NCBI GenBank assembly: GCA_020851075.1
Contig: JADZDL010000219.1
Location: 1 to 64,000, forward strand
Reading direction: 5' to 3'
Length of the DNA: 64,000 nucleotides
Source: Planctomycetota bacterium
GTDB lineage: Bacteria; Planctomycetota; UBA1135; UBA2386
Of the stretch, positions 17,309 through 25,876 are shown in pieces (position 1 is the stretch's first letter; each line of letters starts with the position of its first letter). Under the pieces are notes generated by a model. The model ran no database searches and was not told where the DNA came from. It saw only the letters and a program-made list of their open reading frames with translations. Both the position numbers and the translations under genes were made by a program.

Positions 17309-17743
17309 CTACTGGTTGGGGGCGATCGGGGCGCGCAGGTAGGCAACGACGTCGCGGGCGTCTTGCGGCGAGAAGCGGTAGGGGGGCATCGGTGGGCGCG
17401 GCACGCGACCGCCGGGCAGTTCGCCCGTGCAGAGGAAGTGGATCGCCTGTTCGTCGGTCAAGCTCGGCAGGCCGGCAATCTGCGGCGACGCCGCCGCCCA
17501 CGGCATCGGAATGGTCGGCTGGAAGGGAATCGGGCTGCCCTTGAGCCAGCGGTCGGCGAGGAACTGGCCCTTCTCGTCGCGCGGACTGTGGCAGTCGCTG
17601 CAGAGGCCCACCTTCTCCACCAGGTAGCGGCCGCGCTCTGCATCCGGTGCAGACTTCGCCGCAGGGTCGCCGTTGCACGCGGTGATGCAAGCGAGGGTCG
17701 CGAGGGTCAGAAGGCCAGCAGACAGTAGTGTTTTCGGAGTCAT
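17309..17743 (-). CDS. Lipoprotein cytochrome c, single heme
   Basis: A lipobox (LACITAC, lipidated Cys23) follows the signal peptide. One heme site, CSDCH (C48, C51, H52), is present, with M119 in RPPMPPYRF as a likely distal ligand. The last helix DARDVVAYLRA is typical of class I cytochrome c. It should be a membrane-tethered electron carrier outside the cytoplasmic membrane. At 144 residues it is of usual size. It sits downstream of a 150-bp gap that separates it from the divergent rlmH gene; no redox partner gene is adjacent. Confidence 0.87.
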   Translation of the reverse strand: MTPKTLLSAGLLTLATLACITACNGDPAAKSAPDAERGRYLVEKVGLCSDCHSPRDEKGQFLADRWLKGSPIPFQPTIPMPWAAASPQIAGLPSLTDEQAIHFLCTGELPGGRVPRPPMPPYRFSPQDARDVVAYLRAPIAPNQ

Positions 17744-17894
17744 TTGGGGTCTCGTTTGGTAGGCACTCCTCCGAGGACCCTGGCGGAACCGATGTCACAC
17801 TTGCCTTGCGGTTTTTGTGGGGCGTGTTGGTGGTTGTGGCGCAGGTTTCTTGCCATAGCATCTGCGCCCAGCCCCTCTTGCTAGCTCGCCTACG

Positions 17895-18365
17895 ATGAAA
17901 GTCAGCTTGCTCACCATTTCTCACAAGCAACCGGCATGGGTGCATGAGGCGTGCCTTGAATATGAACGCCGCTTGCCACGCGAGTGGTCGTTCCAGGTTC
18001 AGGAAGTGAAGCCCGATGCGCGCACGTCGGGTGTCACGAAGGAAAAGGTGCAGGCTGCCGAAGCGCAGCGTCTGCGCGCGGCGGCGGCGAAAGGGGCGCG
18101 GCTGGTCGCCCTGGATGAGCGTGGGGACGCCTGGAGCACGCAGCAGTTTGCCAACTGGGTGCGTCGTTGGCAGCAGGACGGCCGCGACATCGCGCTTCTG
18201 ATCGGTGGTGCAGATGGCCTCGATCCCGAATTGCGCGCGGCGGCAGAACAGCGTGTCTCGCTGTCCGCCATGACCTTGCCACACGGACTCGTGCGGGTCC
18301 TGGTCGTCGAGCAGCTATACCGGGTCTCGGCGCTGCTGAGCGGGCATCCGTACCATCGTTCCTAG
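17895..18365 (+). CDS. rlmH: 23S rRNA (pseudouridine1915-N3)-methyltransferase RlmH
   Basis: The 156 residues match the full RlmH length. RlmH is a SPOUT-fold enzyme that uses S-adenosylmethionine to methylate pseudouridine 1915 in helix 69 of 23S rRNA. The SAM-binding knot is visible: GARLVALDERGDAWSTQQFA, LLIGGADGLDPEL, and the C-terminal VEQLYRVSALLSGHPYHR that carries the strongly conserved YR and HPYH residues. The start ATG agrees with the family (MKVSLLTI). It is followed after 9 bp by the RsmB-like gene, so the two rRNA methyltransferases are probably co-transcribed. Confidence 0.96.
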   Translation: MKVSLLTISHKQPAWVHEACLEYERRLPREWSFQVQEVKPDARTSGVTKEKVQAAEAQRLRAAAAKGARLVALDERGDAWSTQQFANWVRRWQQDGRDIALLIGGADGLDPELRAAAEQRVSLSAMTLPHGLVRVLVVEQLYRVSALLSGHPYHRS

Positions 18366-18374
18366 TGCCGCCAC

Positions 18375-19685
18375 GTGGACACCTGGCAATGGGCTGCAGA
18401 GGTCGTCGCCGACTGGTTGTTGCAGGGCATCTCGCCGCGCGACGCGATGGCGCAGCGGGGGGAACTGCGCGAGCTGCCTGGTGAAGTGCGCGCGCTGGTG
18501 AGCACGTGGTCGCACGAAGCGATTGCGATGCAGCGCTTGCTCGCGTTTGCGGCGGCGGGCACAGCGGGGCTCGCATCGTTGGCTCCGCACGAACGCGCGA
18601 CCGTGCTGGTGCTCACCGCGCGTGTAGTCCATGGGGAACTGTCCGCGATGGTGGCTGGGAACCTCTCGGCGACACGTTTGCGGCGGCCGTTCTCGTTTGC
18701 GGAGGTCGCCAGTTGGCAAGCGCGCCTGCTCGCGATCGAGGACCCTGAGTTGCGCTTCGCGATCCGGCACTCGTTGCCGGATTGGTTGGCCACGGCGTTC
18801 CTGCAGGAGTTCGGGCTCGATGCGGAGGTTGTCGCATCGGCATTGAATTTGCCCGCACCGCGCACGTTGCGGGCCAACCTGCTGCGTGTCGGGTCGCGCG
18901 ACGTGCTGGCGAGCCAGCTCGCCAACCACGGTATTACCACGCGTCCGACGCGCTACGCGGCGCACGGGCTGCATGCCGAGGGCACCGCGGACCTGTTCGC
19001 GACGGCGCCGTATCGAGAAGGGGCGTTGGAGCAGCAGGACGAAGCCAGCCAGCTTGCGGTGGCGGCGACCGCACCACCGCCGCGAGGTCGAGTGCTCGAC
19101 GTGTGTGCGGGCAACGGTGGCAAGACCCTGGCATTGGCGGCCGCGATGCAGAACCGCGGGGAACTTCTCGCCACCGACGTGCACGCTGGGCGCCTGCAGG
19201 CGATGAAGGTCCGGGCGCGCCGCGCGGGAGTTTCCAATCTCCGCATCGCCGCGATCGGCGAGGACCAGTGGCCGGCGGAGGTCGAAGCGTTTGCGGCGAC
19301 GGCCGACCGGTTGCTTGTGGATGCTCCCTGCAGTGGCACGGGTGCTTTTCGCCGCCGCCCCGAAGCGCGTTGGCAACTGGCGGCGTCGGACTTGCCGAGC
19401 CTGCAGCGTACGCAGGATGCCTTGCTCGAACGCGCCGCTTTGCTGCTGCGACCGGGGGCGCGCATCGTCTACGCGACCTGCTCCTTGCTCGCGCAGGAGA
19501 ATGAAGCGCGCGTCGCCGCTTTGCTGGCGCGGCACCCGGAGTTGGAGCGGGTCCGGTTGGTTGAGGTGCTTGGGGCCAGCGTGGCGAGCCCAATTGCCGA
19601 TGGCACCGGCTCGAGCCTGTCGTTGCGACCGGATCGGCACGGTTGCGACGGCTTCTTTGCCGCTATCCTGCGCAAGCGACGCTAG
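18375..19685 (+). CDS. rsmB: 16S rRNA cytosine-C5 methyltransferase, RsmB/NOL1-NOP2 family
   Basis: The first 150 residues are helical and NusB-like, as in RsmB. The methyltransferase domain contains LDVCAGNGGKTLAL (SAM binding), DAPCSGTGAFRRRPEARW (motif IV with Cys) and YATCSLLAQEN (motif VI with the catalytic Cys). Both cysteines needed by m5C methyltransferases are present. RsmB modifies C967 of 16S rRNA; assignment to this site rather than to another RsmB/RsmF target is by overall layout. The start is a GTG nine bases after rlmH, consistent with coupling. Confidence 0.85.
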   Translation: MDTWQWAAEVVADWLLQGISPRDAMAQRGELRELPGEVRALVSTWSHEAIAMQRLLAFAAAGTAGLASLAPHERATVLVLTARVVHGELSAMVAGNLSATRLRRPFSFAEVASWQARLLAIEDPELRFAIRHSLPDWLATAFLQEFGLDAEVVASALNLPAPRTLRANLLRVGSRDVLASQLANHGITTRPTRYAAHGLHAEGTADLFATAPYREGALEQQDEASQLAVAATAPPPRGRVLDVCAGNGGKTLALAAAMQNRGELLATDVHAGRLQAMKVRARRAGVSNLRIAAIGEDQWPAEVEAFAATADRLLVDAPCSGTGAFRRRPEARWQLAASDLPSLQRTQDALLERAALLLRPGARIVYATCSLLAQENEARVAALLARHPELERVRLVEVLGASVASPIADGTGSSLSLRPDRHGCDGFFAAILRKRR

Positions 19686-19731
19686 TTGGCTTCAGGGGGG
19701 ACTACCAACTTGGTCGAAAGGGTAAGTCCGC

Positions 19732-21642
19732 ATGTCGAGGACCAACCCTGAGGCCACCAACCCCGAGAACCTGGCGGCTGCCGGTTCGGAGCGCATTCAC
19801 GCGCGCGGGCGCGCATTCAGGCAGGTCTGCAGGCTCGGCGGGAGCCTGTTGTTGGTGGCGACCATCGTGGTGGCGATCACGGGGGCGAGCGCGTGGCTCC
19901 TGTTGCCCTTGGCGGTGGCGTTCCTCGGCTGGGTGAGTCGGGCCGGAGCGCAGTTCCGCCGTTCGGTCTTCGTGCAGATCGAGGACCTGGAGGCGGCGCG
20001 CAGTGCGGCGCTCGCCGAGGCCCTGTCCAAGGCGCAGTTCCTGGCCAACATGAGCCATGAGATCCGCACGCCGATGAACGGCATCCTCGGCATGTCCGAA
20101 CTGCTCGTGCGCACCAATCTGGACGCCGAGCAGGCGCAGATGGCCTCGACGATCCAGGCTTCCGCTGATGCGTTGCTCGCGGTGCTGAACGACATCCTCG
20201 ACTACAGCAAGATCGAAGCTGGCAAGCTGGAACTCGAAGTCGCCGACTTCGACGTGTGGCAGACGATCGACGATTGTGCTGGCCTGCTGCACAGCGCCGC
20301 GGACCAGAAGGGAGTCGAACTGCTCACCTTCGTCGATCCGCGGCTCCTGCGCTGCCATCGTGGCGACGCCGCGCGCATTCGCCAGGTGGTCCTGAACTTC
20401 GTCAGCAACGCCGTGAAGTTCACGATCGAGGGCGAGGTCGTCTTGAGTGCCGACCTCGTCGAAGAAGATGAGACGTCGCAGGTGCTGCGGCTGTCCGTGC
20501 GCGACACGGGGGTTGGCATCTCGGAGCAGGCGCTCTCGAAGCTGTTCATGCCGTTCGCGCAGGCGGATGCATCGACCACACGACGGTTTGGTGGCACCGG
20601 CCTTGGTCTCGTGATCTGCCGGCGCCTCGTCGAGTTGATGCACGGCAAGATCGAAGTGCAAAGCACGATCGGCAAGGGCTCGACCTTCGCGTTCTCCCTG
20701 CGGTTGCCGAAGGGGGATCTCACCAACGCGCGCAAGGGCGCTACGGACGTCGACCTTTCGGGGCACGCGGTGCTCATCGTCGATGACAACGAGACGAATC
20801 GTCAGCTGATGGTGCTGCAACTCGCGCCGACCAACATCGGCATGGATGTCGCGAGCAATGCGATCAGTGCGATCGAAGTGCTGCGCAACGCCGCGCGCCG
20901 TGGAACGCCGTTCACGATGGCGATTCTCGACATGGCGATGCCTGGCATCGATGGTATGCAGCTCGCCGAAGCGATCCGGAACGATCCGCTGATTCCGGCG
21001 CTGCCGGTGTCGTTGGCCAGTTCGCTTGGCACCCGGCCTGGCCTCGCCGAAATGGCGGCGGCGGATGTGTTCCGCTGGCTCAACAAACCGCTGGCGTCCG
21101 GGCGGCTCCTGCAGGTTGTGCAGGACATGGCGAGCCTGCGCAGCGGAACTGCTGCGCCGCGGCCAACCAAAGCGCCCGTCGACTCTGTTCCGTCGCCGCT
21201 CGCCAACGGTGGTGTGGCCGAGGAACTGCGAGTGCTCGTGGCCGAGGACAACGAGATCAACCGCCGCGTGCTCGCGGGCATGCTGCGTCGCATTGGCTGC
21301 GAAGTCGTGTTTGCCGTGGACGGTCGCGAAGCCGTGCAACTGGTGACCCAGCGCGAGTACGGGCTCGTGCTGATGGACTGTCAGATGCCCGAGATGGACG
21401 GTTTCGAGGCGGCTCGCGCCATTCGCCGCGGTGGCGGCCGGTTTGCCGATCTGCCGATCGTGGCACTGACCGCGAACGTGTTGCCCAGCGACCGCGAAGC
21501 CTGCCTGGCGGCGGGCATGAACGACTTCCTCGCCAAACCGGTAAAGCTCGATGTGTTGCGCGCCGCCATCCAACGCTGGGGACGCGGCATTGCCTGCGGC
21601 GGTGTGGCCGATGCGGCCCCGGGGCTTGCGGAGCCGTTCTAG
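19732..21642 (+). CDS. Hybrid sensor histidine kinase with two receiver domains
   Basis: The 636 residues contain two hydrophobic segments (about 36-52 and 54-68), then a HisKA domain with phospho-acceptor H109 in ANMSHEIRTPMNG, an ATPase domain (N-box FVSNAVKF, DTGVGI, GGTGLGLVI), and two receiver domains. The first receiver has acceptor D400 (ILDMAMPG) but lacks the usual Thr/Ser and Lys spacing in part (LASSLG, NKP). The second has D549 (LVLMDCQMPEMDG), with LTAN and AKPV, and looks fully active. No sensory domain is seen outside the short loop between the helices, so input may come from the membrane or a partner. No output protein is encoded nearby. Confidence 0.92.
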   Translation: MSRTNPEATNPENLAAAGSERIHARGRAFRQVCRLGGSLLLVATIVVAITGASAWLLLPLAVAFLGWVSRAGAQFRRSVFVQIEDLEAARSAALAEALSKAQFLANMSHEIRTPMNGILGMSELLVRTNLDAEQAQMASTIQASADALLAVLNDILDYSKIEAGKLELEVADFDVWQTIDDCAGLLHSAADQKGVELLTFVDPRLLRCHRGDAARIRQVVLNFVSNAVKFTIEGEVVLSADLVEEDETSQVLRLSVRDTGVGISEQALSKLFMPFAQADASTTRRFGGTGLGLVICRRLVELMHGKIEVQSTIGKGSTFAFSLRLPKGDLTNARKGATDVDLSGHAVLIVDDNETNRQLMVLQLAPTNIGMDVASNAISAIEVLRNAARRGTPFTMAILDMAMPGIDGMQLAEAIRNDPLIPALPVSLASSLGTRPGLAEMAAADVFRWLNKPLASGRLLQVVQDMASLRSGTAAPRPTKAPVDSVPSPLANGGVAEELRVLVAEDNEINRRVLAGMLRRIGCEVVFAVDGREAVQLVTQREYGLVLMDCQMPEMDGFEAARAIRRGGGRFADLPIVALTANVLPSDREACLAAGMNDFLAKPVKLDVLRAAIQRWGRGIACGGVADAAPGLAEPF

Positions 21643-21708
21643 AGGGGGCGCTCGTTCTGGCGCGATTGCTGCCAGGGAGACAACGCAGCGGGGCTGGTTG
21701 CGTCGATC

Positions 21709-22230
21709 TCAGAGATCGTAGAAGCGCAGGTCGATCCCGAGCGACTGCTTGGTCCACGCGTAGATCTGACCGGCGTGACCGGAGAAGTGCTCGAGAACGT
21801 GCAGCACGGCCGACAAACCGGTCTCCTGATACCGGGCTTGGATCTGCCGCGTACGCAAGAGCTCGTCCGGGCTCAGCGTGGCAACCACGTCGCAGGCCCG
21901 ATCGATTACCTGAGCCAGTCGCGCGACGAGTTCGGCCGCGGCAAGTCCACCTTCAGCGGCGAACTCGGCCGGGCGGTTGCGTGCATCGTCGCAGGCGCCG
22001 AAGGTGGCGAGGATCCACTGCGTCGTATTGCCGGCGAGATGCAGCATCAGGTTGCCCACCGAATTGCAGTTCGGCGCAGGCCGCTGCCAGATGCGTTCAT
22101 CCCCGAGCAGCATCGCACATTGGCGGATGCGCGGCAGGTACTCGCCCTGCAGGCGGCGACGGAACCCGGTGGCGACGCCGCGCGCGAGCGCTGTGCCCTG
22201 GTCGCCGGTGGTGTACCGTTCGTCGACCAT
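21709..22230 (-). CDS. DinB-like / DUF1572 family protein
   Basis: The 173-residue protein has the four-helix DinB pattern: a first helix near GEYLPRIRQCAMLL, then NSVGNLMLHLAGNTTQWI with a conserved His, and HVLEHFSGHAGQIYAWTKQ with the His pair that completes a metal triad. Family members bind a divalent metal and include thiol-dependent transferases; the reaction here is unknown. It is convergent with the hybrid kinase gene and lies 4 bp after the DUF2304 gene stop on the same strand, so it probably ends a minus-strand operon. Confidence 0.82.
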   Translation of the reverse strand: MVDERYTTGDQGTALARGVATGFRRRLQGEYLPRIRQCAMLLGDERIWQRPAPNCNSVGNLMLHLAGNTTQWILATFGACDDARNRPAEFAAEGGLAAAELVARLAQVIDRACDVVATLSPDELLRTRQIQARYQETGLSAVLHVLEHFSGHAGQIYAWTKQSLGIDLRFYDL

Positions 22231-22234
22231 GCGC

Positions 22235-22756
22235 TCAGGCCACTTCGTCGCGATCTGAGTCGGAGCGGCGGCGGGGTTCGACCGCAGGTTCTGGTGGGTG
22301 CGTTGGGGTCGCTTCCCCGGAATTGCTGCGATGTTGGCGCAGTTCCTGCTCCAGCAAGCCGACGCGCTGGGCGAGCGTACGATGGCGATGCGTCAAACGA
22401 CTCAAGCGCACCGAGAACTGCAGTACGAGCGCCAGCAAGAACACCAGTGCGCCGAAGAACAGCGTCGACACGGTGCTGGCGGCGCCGATCCAACGACTCA
22501 TGGTGATGAGCAGGTCGTGCTGTGCCGCCAATACGATGAGCAGCACCGAGGTCGCGATCCAGACCCACGAGTACTCTTCGCGCAGCTTGCGGCGGCGCAC
22601 CAATTCGAGCACGAGGATCAGCACTCCGGTGGCCAGCAGCATGGCGACGAAGCGTTGCCGATCGGGCAGTGGCTGCAGTTCTGCAGCGCCGCTCAGCCAG
22701 GGTTCGAGCCCGGTGGAAAACAGCAGGCAGGCCAGACTCAGGCAGGCCAGACTCAC
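22235..22756 (-). CDS. DUF2304 membrane protein
   Basis: This 173-residue protein has three predicted membrane helices (LACLLFSTGLEPWL region, FVAMLLATGVLILVLEL, VWIATSVLLIVLAA plus the STLFFGALVFLLALVL helix) and a coiled, charged C-terminal tail (LAQRVGLLEQELRQH). This matches DUF2304, a family commonly encoded next to polyprenyl-phosphate glycosyltransferases. The GTG start at 22756 overlaps the TGA stop of the upstream glycosyltransferase gene (GTGA), which indicates translational coupling and supports a joint role, perhaps in membrane placement of the transferase. Confidence 0.8.
   Translation of the reverse strand: MSLACLSLACLLFSTGLEPWLSGAAELQPLPDRQRFVAMLLATGVLILVLELVRRRKLREEYSWVWIATSVLLIVLAAQHDLLITMSRWIGAASTVSTLFFGALVFLLALVLQFSVRLSRLTHRHRTLAQRVGLLEQELRQHRSNSGEATPTHPPEPAVEPRRRSDSDRDEVA
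22726..22755 (-). repeat. Perfect 15-bp tandem repeat in the DUF2304 N-terminus
   Basis: Two exact copies of a 15-bp unit lie end to end and encode SLACL twice in the first membrane helix of the DUF2304 protein. They also include the stop/start overlap with the glycosyltransferase gene. The perfect identity suggests a recent duplication. Confidence 0.9.
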
Positions 22757-23490
22757 GAGACCCTCGCAACGCTGTCGCGACAGCGCATGGGAGTCTCGCG
22801 GCGCACCGGCAGCAGTAGCAGGGTCACGAACATCTTGTAGCCGTAGTAGGCGATCCGAGCGCCTCGGTGCATGGACAAGCCGCCGCGCCGTTCGTGCATG
22901 AGCACTGGCACTTCGACGATGCGCAGACCGCGGCGCACGTGTTGTACGATCACGTCGGTGTCCGGATAGTCTTCGGGAAAACCGTCGTGCGCGACGGCCT
23001 GGATGGCGCGCTCCGAGAGGCCTTGGAAACCACTCGTCGGGTCGGTGATGGTGATGCCCGTCCAGCGGCTCGCAATCCACGCGAAGAGGCGGGTGCCGAC
23101 CCGGCGCGCCAGACTTGATCTTGGCGGCGCTCCTTCGAGGTAGCGGGAGCCGAGGGCAACGTCAGCGCCCTGGTCCAAAGCCGCGAGCAGGCGCGGCAGC
23201 ATCGTGGCATCGTGCTGGCCATCGGCGTCCATCTGCAGCAGGCGGGCGTAACCCCGGCGCCGCGCGTAGCAATAGCCCGTGTGCAGCGCGCTGCCGTAGC
23301 CGAGGTTGAAGGGGTGCCGAACGACGATGGCACCGGCGGCGCGGGCTTCGTCGGCCGTGGTGTCCGGGCTGCCATCGTCGACGACCAGAACGTCGAGAGG
23401 CAGGCCCTGCCGGCGCACTTCGCGGACCACGTCCCCGACGCGGGACGCTTCGCGGTAGGCAGGGATCACAAGTACTGTGGAGTTGGACAC
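22753..23490 (-). CDS. Family 2 glycosyltransferase
   Basis: The 245 residues form a GT-A fold: VLVIPAYREASRVGDVV, the LVVDDGSPD nucleotide-binding loop, and the DxD-type motif in LLQMDADGQHD. The C-terminal part (GARIAYYGYKMFVTLLL) is amphipathic or hydrophobic, as in dolichol- or undecaprenyl-phosphate mannosyl/glucosyl transferases. The likely reaction is transfer of a sugar from a nucleotide donor to a polyprenyl phosphate; the sugar is not evident. A GTG at 23490 gives the family-typical N-terminus. The DUF2304 gene follows with a 4-bp overlap. Confidence 0.87.
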   Translation of the reverse strand: MSNSTVLVIPAYREASRVGDVVREVRRQGLPLDVLVVDDGSPDTTADEARAAGAIVVRHPFNLGYGSALHTGYCYARRRGYARLLQMDADGQHDATMLPRLLAALDQGADVALGSRYLEGAPPRSSLARRVGTRLFAWIASRWTGITITDPTSGFQGLSERAIQAVAHDGFPEDYPDTDVIVQHVRRGLRIVEVPVLMHERRGGLSMHRGARIAYYGYKMFVTLLLLPVRRETPMRCRDSVARVS

Positions 23491-23594
23491 GAGGGCACGT
23501 TCCCGGGATTGCGCAAGCGTAGGAACCTGCGTTCCGGCTGCCAGTCCAAACTGGTGGTCGCGCGCCCGAGCGGGCATTGCCGGTCGTTGCCAGC

Positions 23595-25808
23595 TCAGTG
23601 TCTCTGCCCGAGACCGACGTGCGGCCGGGCGAGCGGATGCGCTTCTGCCTGCCCTTCGATGAGCGCTACGTGGCCTCCGCACGGCAGGCTACGCCATTCC
23701 TGCGTGCTGCCGGCTGGCCAGCGCACCACCACGCGGGATACCGCGACAGCGTCCCCAAGGCCGATCTCCTGGCGGATCGTCGAACTGCCAAAACTGCTCA
23801 CGCAGCCGACGGCGCGGTGCAGCACGCGGGGGCCGTGCGGAGTTTCGAGTTCTACCTGGATGCGGGCGCCGTAGGCGGCGCGATTGCTGCGAGTGCCTTC
23901 GAGCTCCAGGACGAGCAGATGGCCCGTGCCCGTGTTCTCGAAGAGCGCGTTGTAGAAGCCGTCACCCGGGTAGAAGCCGCCCAGCTGGTGGAACAGGTCC
24001 TGGTCGCCATCGTGGTCGAGGTCCGCGAACGCAACCCCGTGGCCCTTCTGCAGGTGCCCGAGTCCCGCCGCTTCGGTGGCGTCCCGGAACCCTTTGCCGC
24101 CTTCGTTGTGCAGGAGCATGTTGGGGATGAGGACCTGGTAGCCGGGCTCTCCTGTGGCCAGATAGATATCGAGCCAGCCATCCGCGTCGACATCGCAGTA
24201 GTTGGCGCCCATCGGCAGCGTGACGCGTTGCAGGCCCATGCGCGCCGTCACATCTTCGAAGCGACCACCCAGGTTGTGATAGAGGCGCGGTGTGGTGCCG
24301 CCGCCTGGCGTCGGTTCGCCGGCCTCCCGCAGCATGTCCGCCGCGACGTCGTCGATGCTCGCCTGATAGGCCGCGACGAACAGGTCGAGTTTGCCGTCGT
24401 TGTCATAGTCGAAGAACCAGCACGCAAAACTGCGCTCCGATGGCTCCGTCACGCGCAGGGCCGGGGCTACGTCCGTGAAGTGCAGGTCGCCGTCGTTGCG
24501 GTAGAGCCGGTTCTTGCCGACGTTGGAGACGTAGAGGTCGAGGTCGCCGTCGTCGTCGAAGTCGCCGACGCAGGCGCCCTTGCAGTAGCGATCGTTGGTC
24601 GTGCCCGCCTCGGCGGCGACGTCGGTGAACGTGCCGTTGCCGTTGTTGCGGAACAACTGCGATGGGTAGTCGCCACCGGGAGGCATGCCCGACAGTTGTT
24701 CGCGGCGCGACTCGTTGCCAACGAAGAGATCGAGGTCGCCGTCACCATCGAAGTCACCCCAGGCCGCGGCCTGCGTCGGGCATGCCGGCAGCGCGAGGCC
24801 CGCCGCCGTGGTCACGTCGCGGAAGTGGCCGTGGCCGTCGTTCTGCAGCAGCGAGTTGCGGATGCGGCCCAGATCCTTCAGCCACGCACCGCGCAGCACG
24901 AACAGGTCCTGATCGCCATCGCCGTCGTAGTCGACGGCCATGCAATTGAGTCCGCCGAGTTGGTGGCTGAGGCCGGCCGCGGCGGTGCCATCGACGAACG
25001 AACCATCGCCGCGGTGGAGGAACAGGTGCATCGGCATCTCCGGATCGGAGGACGTGCTCACGAGATCGAGGAACCCATTGCCGTCGACGTCCGCGATGAC
25101 CGCGCCGCCGCTGAGGTCAAACACGTCGATGCCGAGGTCTGCCGCGCGATCGACGAAACGTGGCACCGGCCCCGGATCCGTGCGGCGGTGTGGCCAGCGC
25201 AGCGGTGGCGGGATCGCGCCCTCCTGGCTGCACGCCTTCGCGGCGACATTGGCGAGCCAGCGCGCGCCGAGGTTCTTCGGCTGGCGCGCGAGCACCTCGA
25301 GGAACGCCTCCATCGCGGTCTGCGCGGGCTCGCGGTCGGTGTGCAAGCCGTCGCCCTGCAGTGGCCAGATGCAGCACGCCGGCCGGTGTTTGGCGACGCA
25401 GTTCGTTTGTTCGGCAAGGCGCAGGTAGCCGAGGCCGCGCCAGTAGTAGAAGTCGGCGAGGTGGTTCTGCAGCGAAGGTTCGCCGCGGGCGGTCTGCAGC
25501 GCGCGATCGGCCTCGGCAATGGCGGCATCCACTTCGCCTAGGCGCAGGTGGTGCGCGAAGAGTTTGAGGTCGAGGTCGATGGCGCCGAGGTGGTTGTCGG
25601 CGGCGATCGCCTTGCGTTCGTCCAACAACCCCGGCAAGGCGGCGCGGCCGAAGAACTGGTCGTCGCTGTTGCGCAGGTTCGCTGCGGCGCGCGCGAACTC
25701 CGGGTAGGAGTCGTCGCTCCGTTCTGGCTGCAGCCAGTACCACGCGCCGATGCCAATGGCGCAGGCGGGCAGGAGGGACAGCAAAAGGCGGCGCGCGAGC
25801 CGGGACAT
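23595..25808 (-). CDS. CRTAC1-like secreted protein: FG-GAP beta-propeller plus ASPIC/UnbV
   Basis: After an N-terminal signal or anchor (RRLLLSLLPACAIGIGAWYW) and about 200 residues with TPR-like helices, at least seven FG-GAP/VCBS repeats follow, each with a calcium-binding-type loop (DVDGNGFLDL, DYDGDGDQDL, DFDGDGDLDL, DFDDDGDLDL, DYDNDGKLDL, DVDADGWLDI, DLDHDGDQDL). Seven repeats fit one propeller. The ASPIC/UnbV domain lies near the C-terminus (GARIQVE ... VVVRWPAGSTQEWRSL). Such proteins are common in planctomycetes and are exported; the ligand is unknown. The ATG at 25808 gives the signal sequence. It may be co-transcribed with the downstream glycosyltransferase. Confidence 0.88.
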   Translation of the reverse strand: MSRLARRLLLSLLPACAIGIGAWYWLQPERSDDSYPEFARAAANLRNSDDQFFGRAALPGLLDERKAIAADNHLGAIDLDLKLFAHHLRLGEVDAAIAEADRALQTARGEPSLQNHLADFYYWRGLGYLRLAEQTNCVAKHRPACCIWPLQGDGLHTDREPAQTAMEAFLEVLARQPKNLGARWLANVAAKACSQEGAIPPPLRWPHRRTDPGPVPRFVDRAADLGIDVFDLSGGAVIADVDGNGFLDLVSTSSDPEMPMHLFLHRGDGSFVDGTAAAGLSHQLGGLNCMAVDYDGDGDQDLFVLRGAWLKDLGRIRNSLLQNDGHGHFRDVTTAAGLALPACPTQAAAWGDFDGDGDLDLFVGNESRREQLSGMPPGGDYPSQLFRNNGNGTFTDVAAEAGTTNDRYCKGACVGDFDDDGDLDLYVSNVGKNRLYRNDGDLHFTDVAPALRVTEPSERSFACWFFDYDNDGKLDLFVAAYQASIDDVAADMLREAGEPTPGGGTTPRLYHNLGGRFEDVTARMGLQRVTLPMGANYCDVDADGWLDIYLATGEPGYQVLIPNMLLHNEGGKGFRDATEAAGLGHLQKGHGVAFADLDHDGDQDLFHQLGGFYPGDGFYNALFENTGTGHLLVLELEGTRSNRAAYGARIQVELETPHGPRVLHRAVGCVSSFGSSTIRQEIGLGDAVAVSRVVVRWPAGSTQEWRSLPCGGHVALIEGQAEAHPLARPHVGLGQRH

Positions 25809-25876
25809 ACGGTCACCATACCGCACCGTGACCGCGCGCAAATGCGTCGAAGTGGGCGGAATGCCCCGCTACCGCA

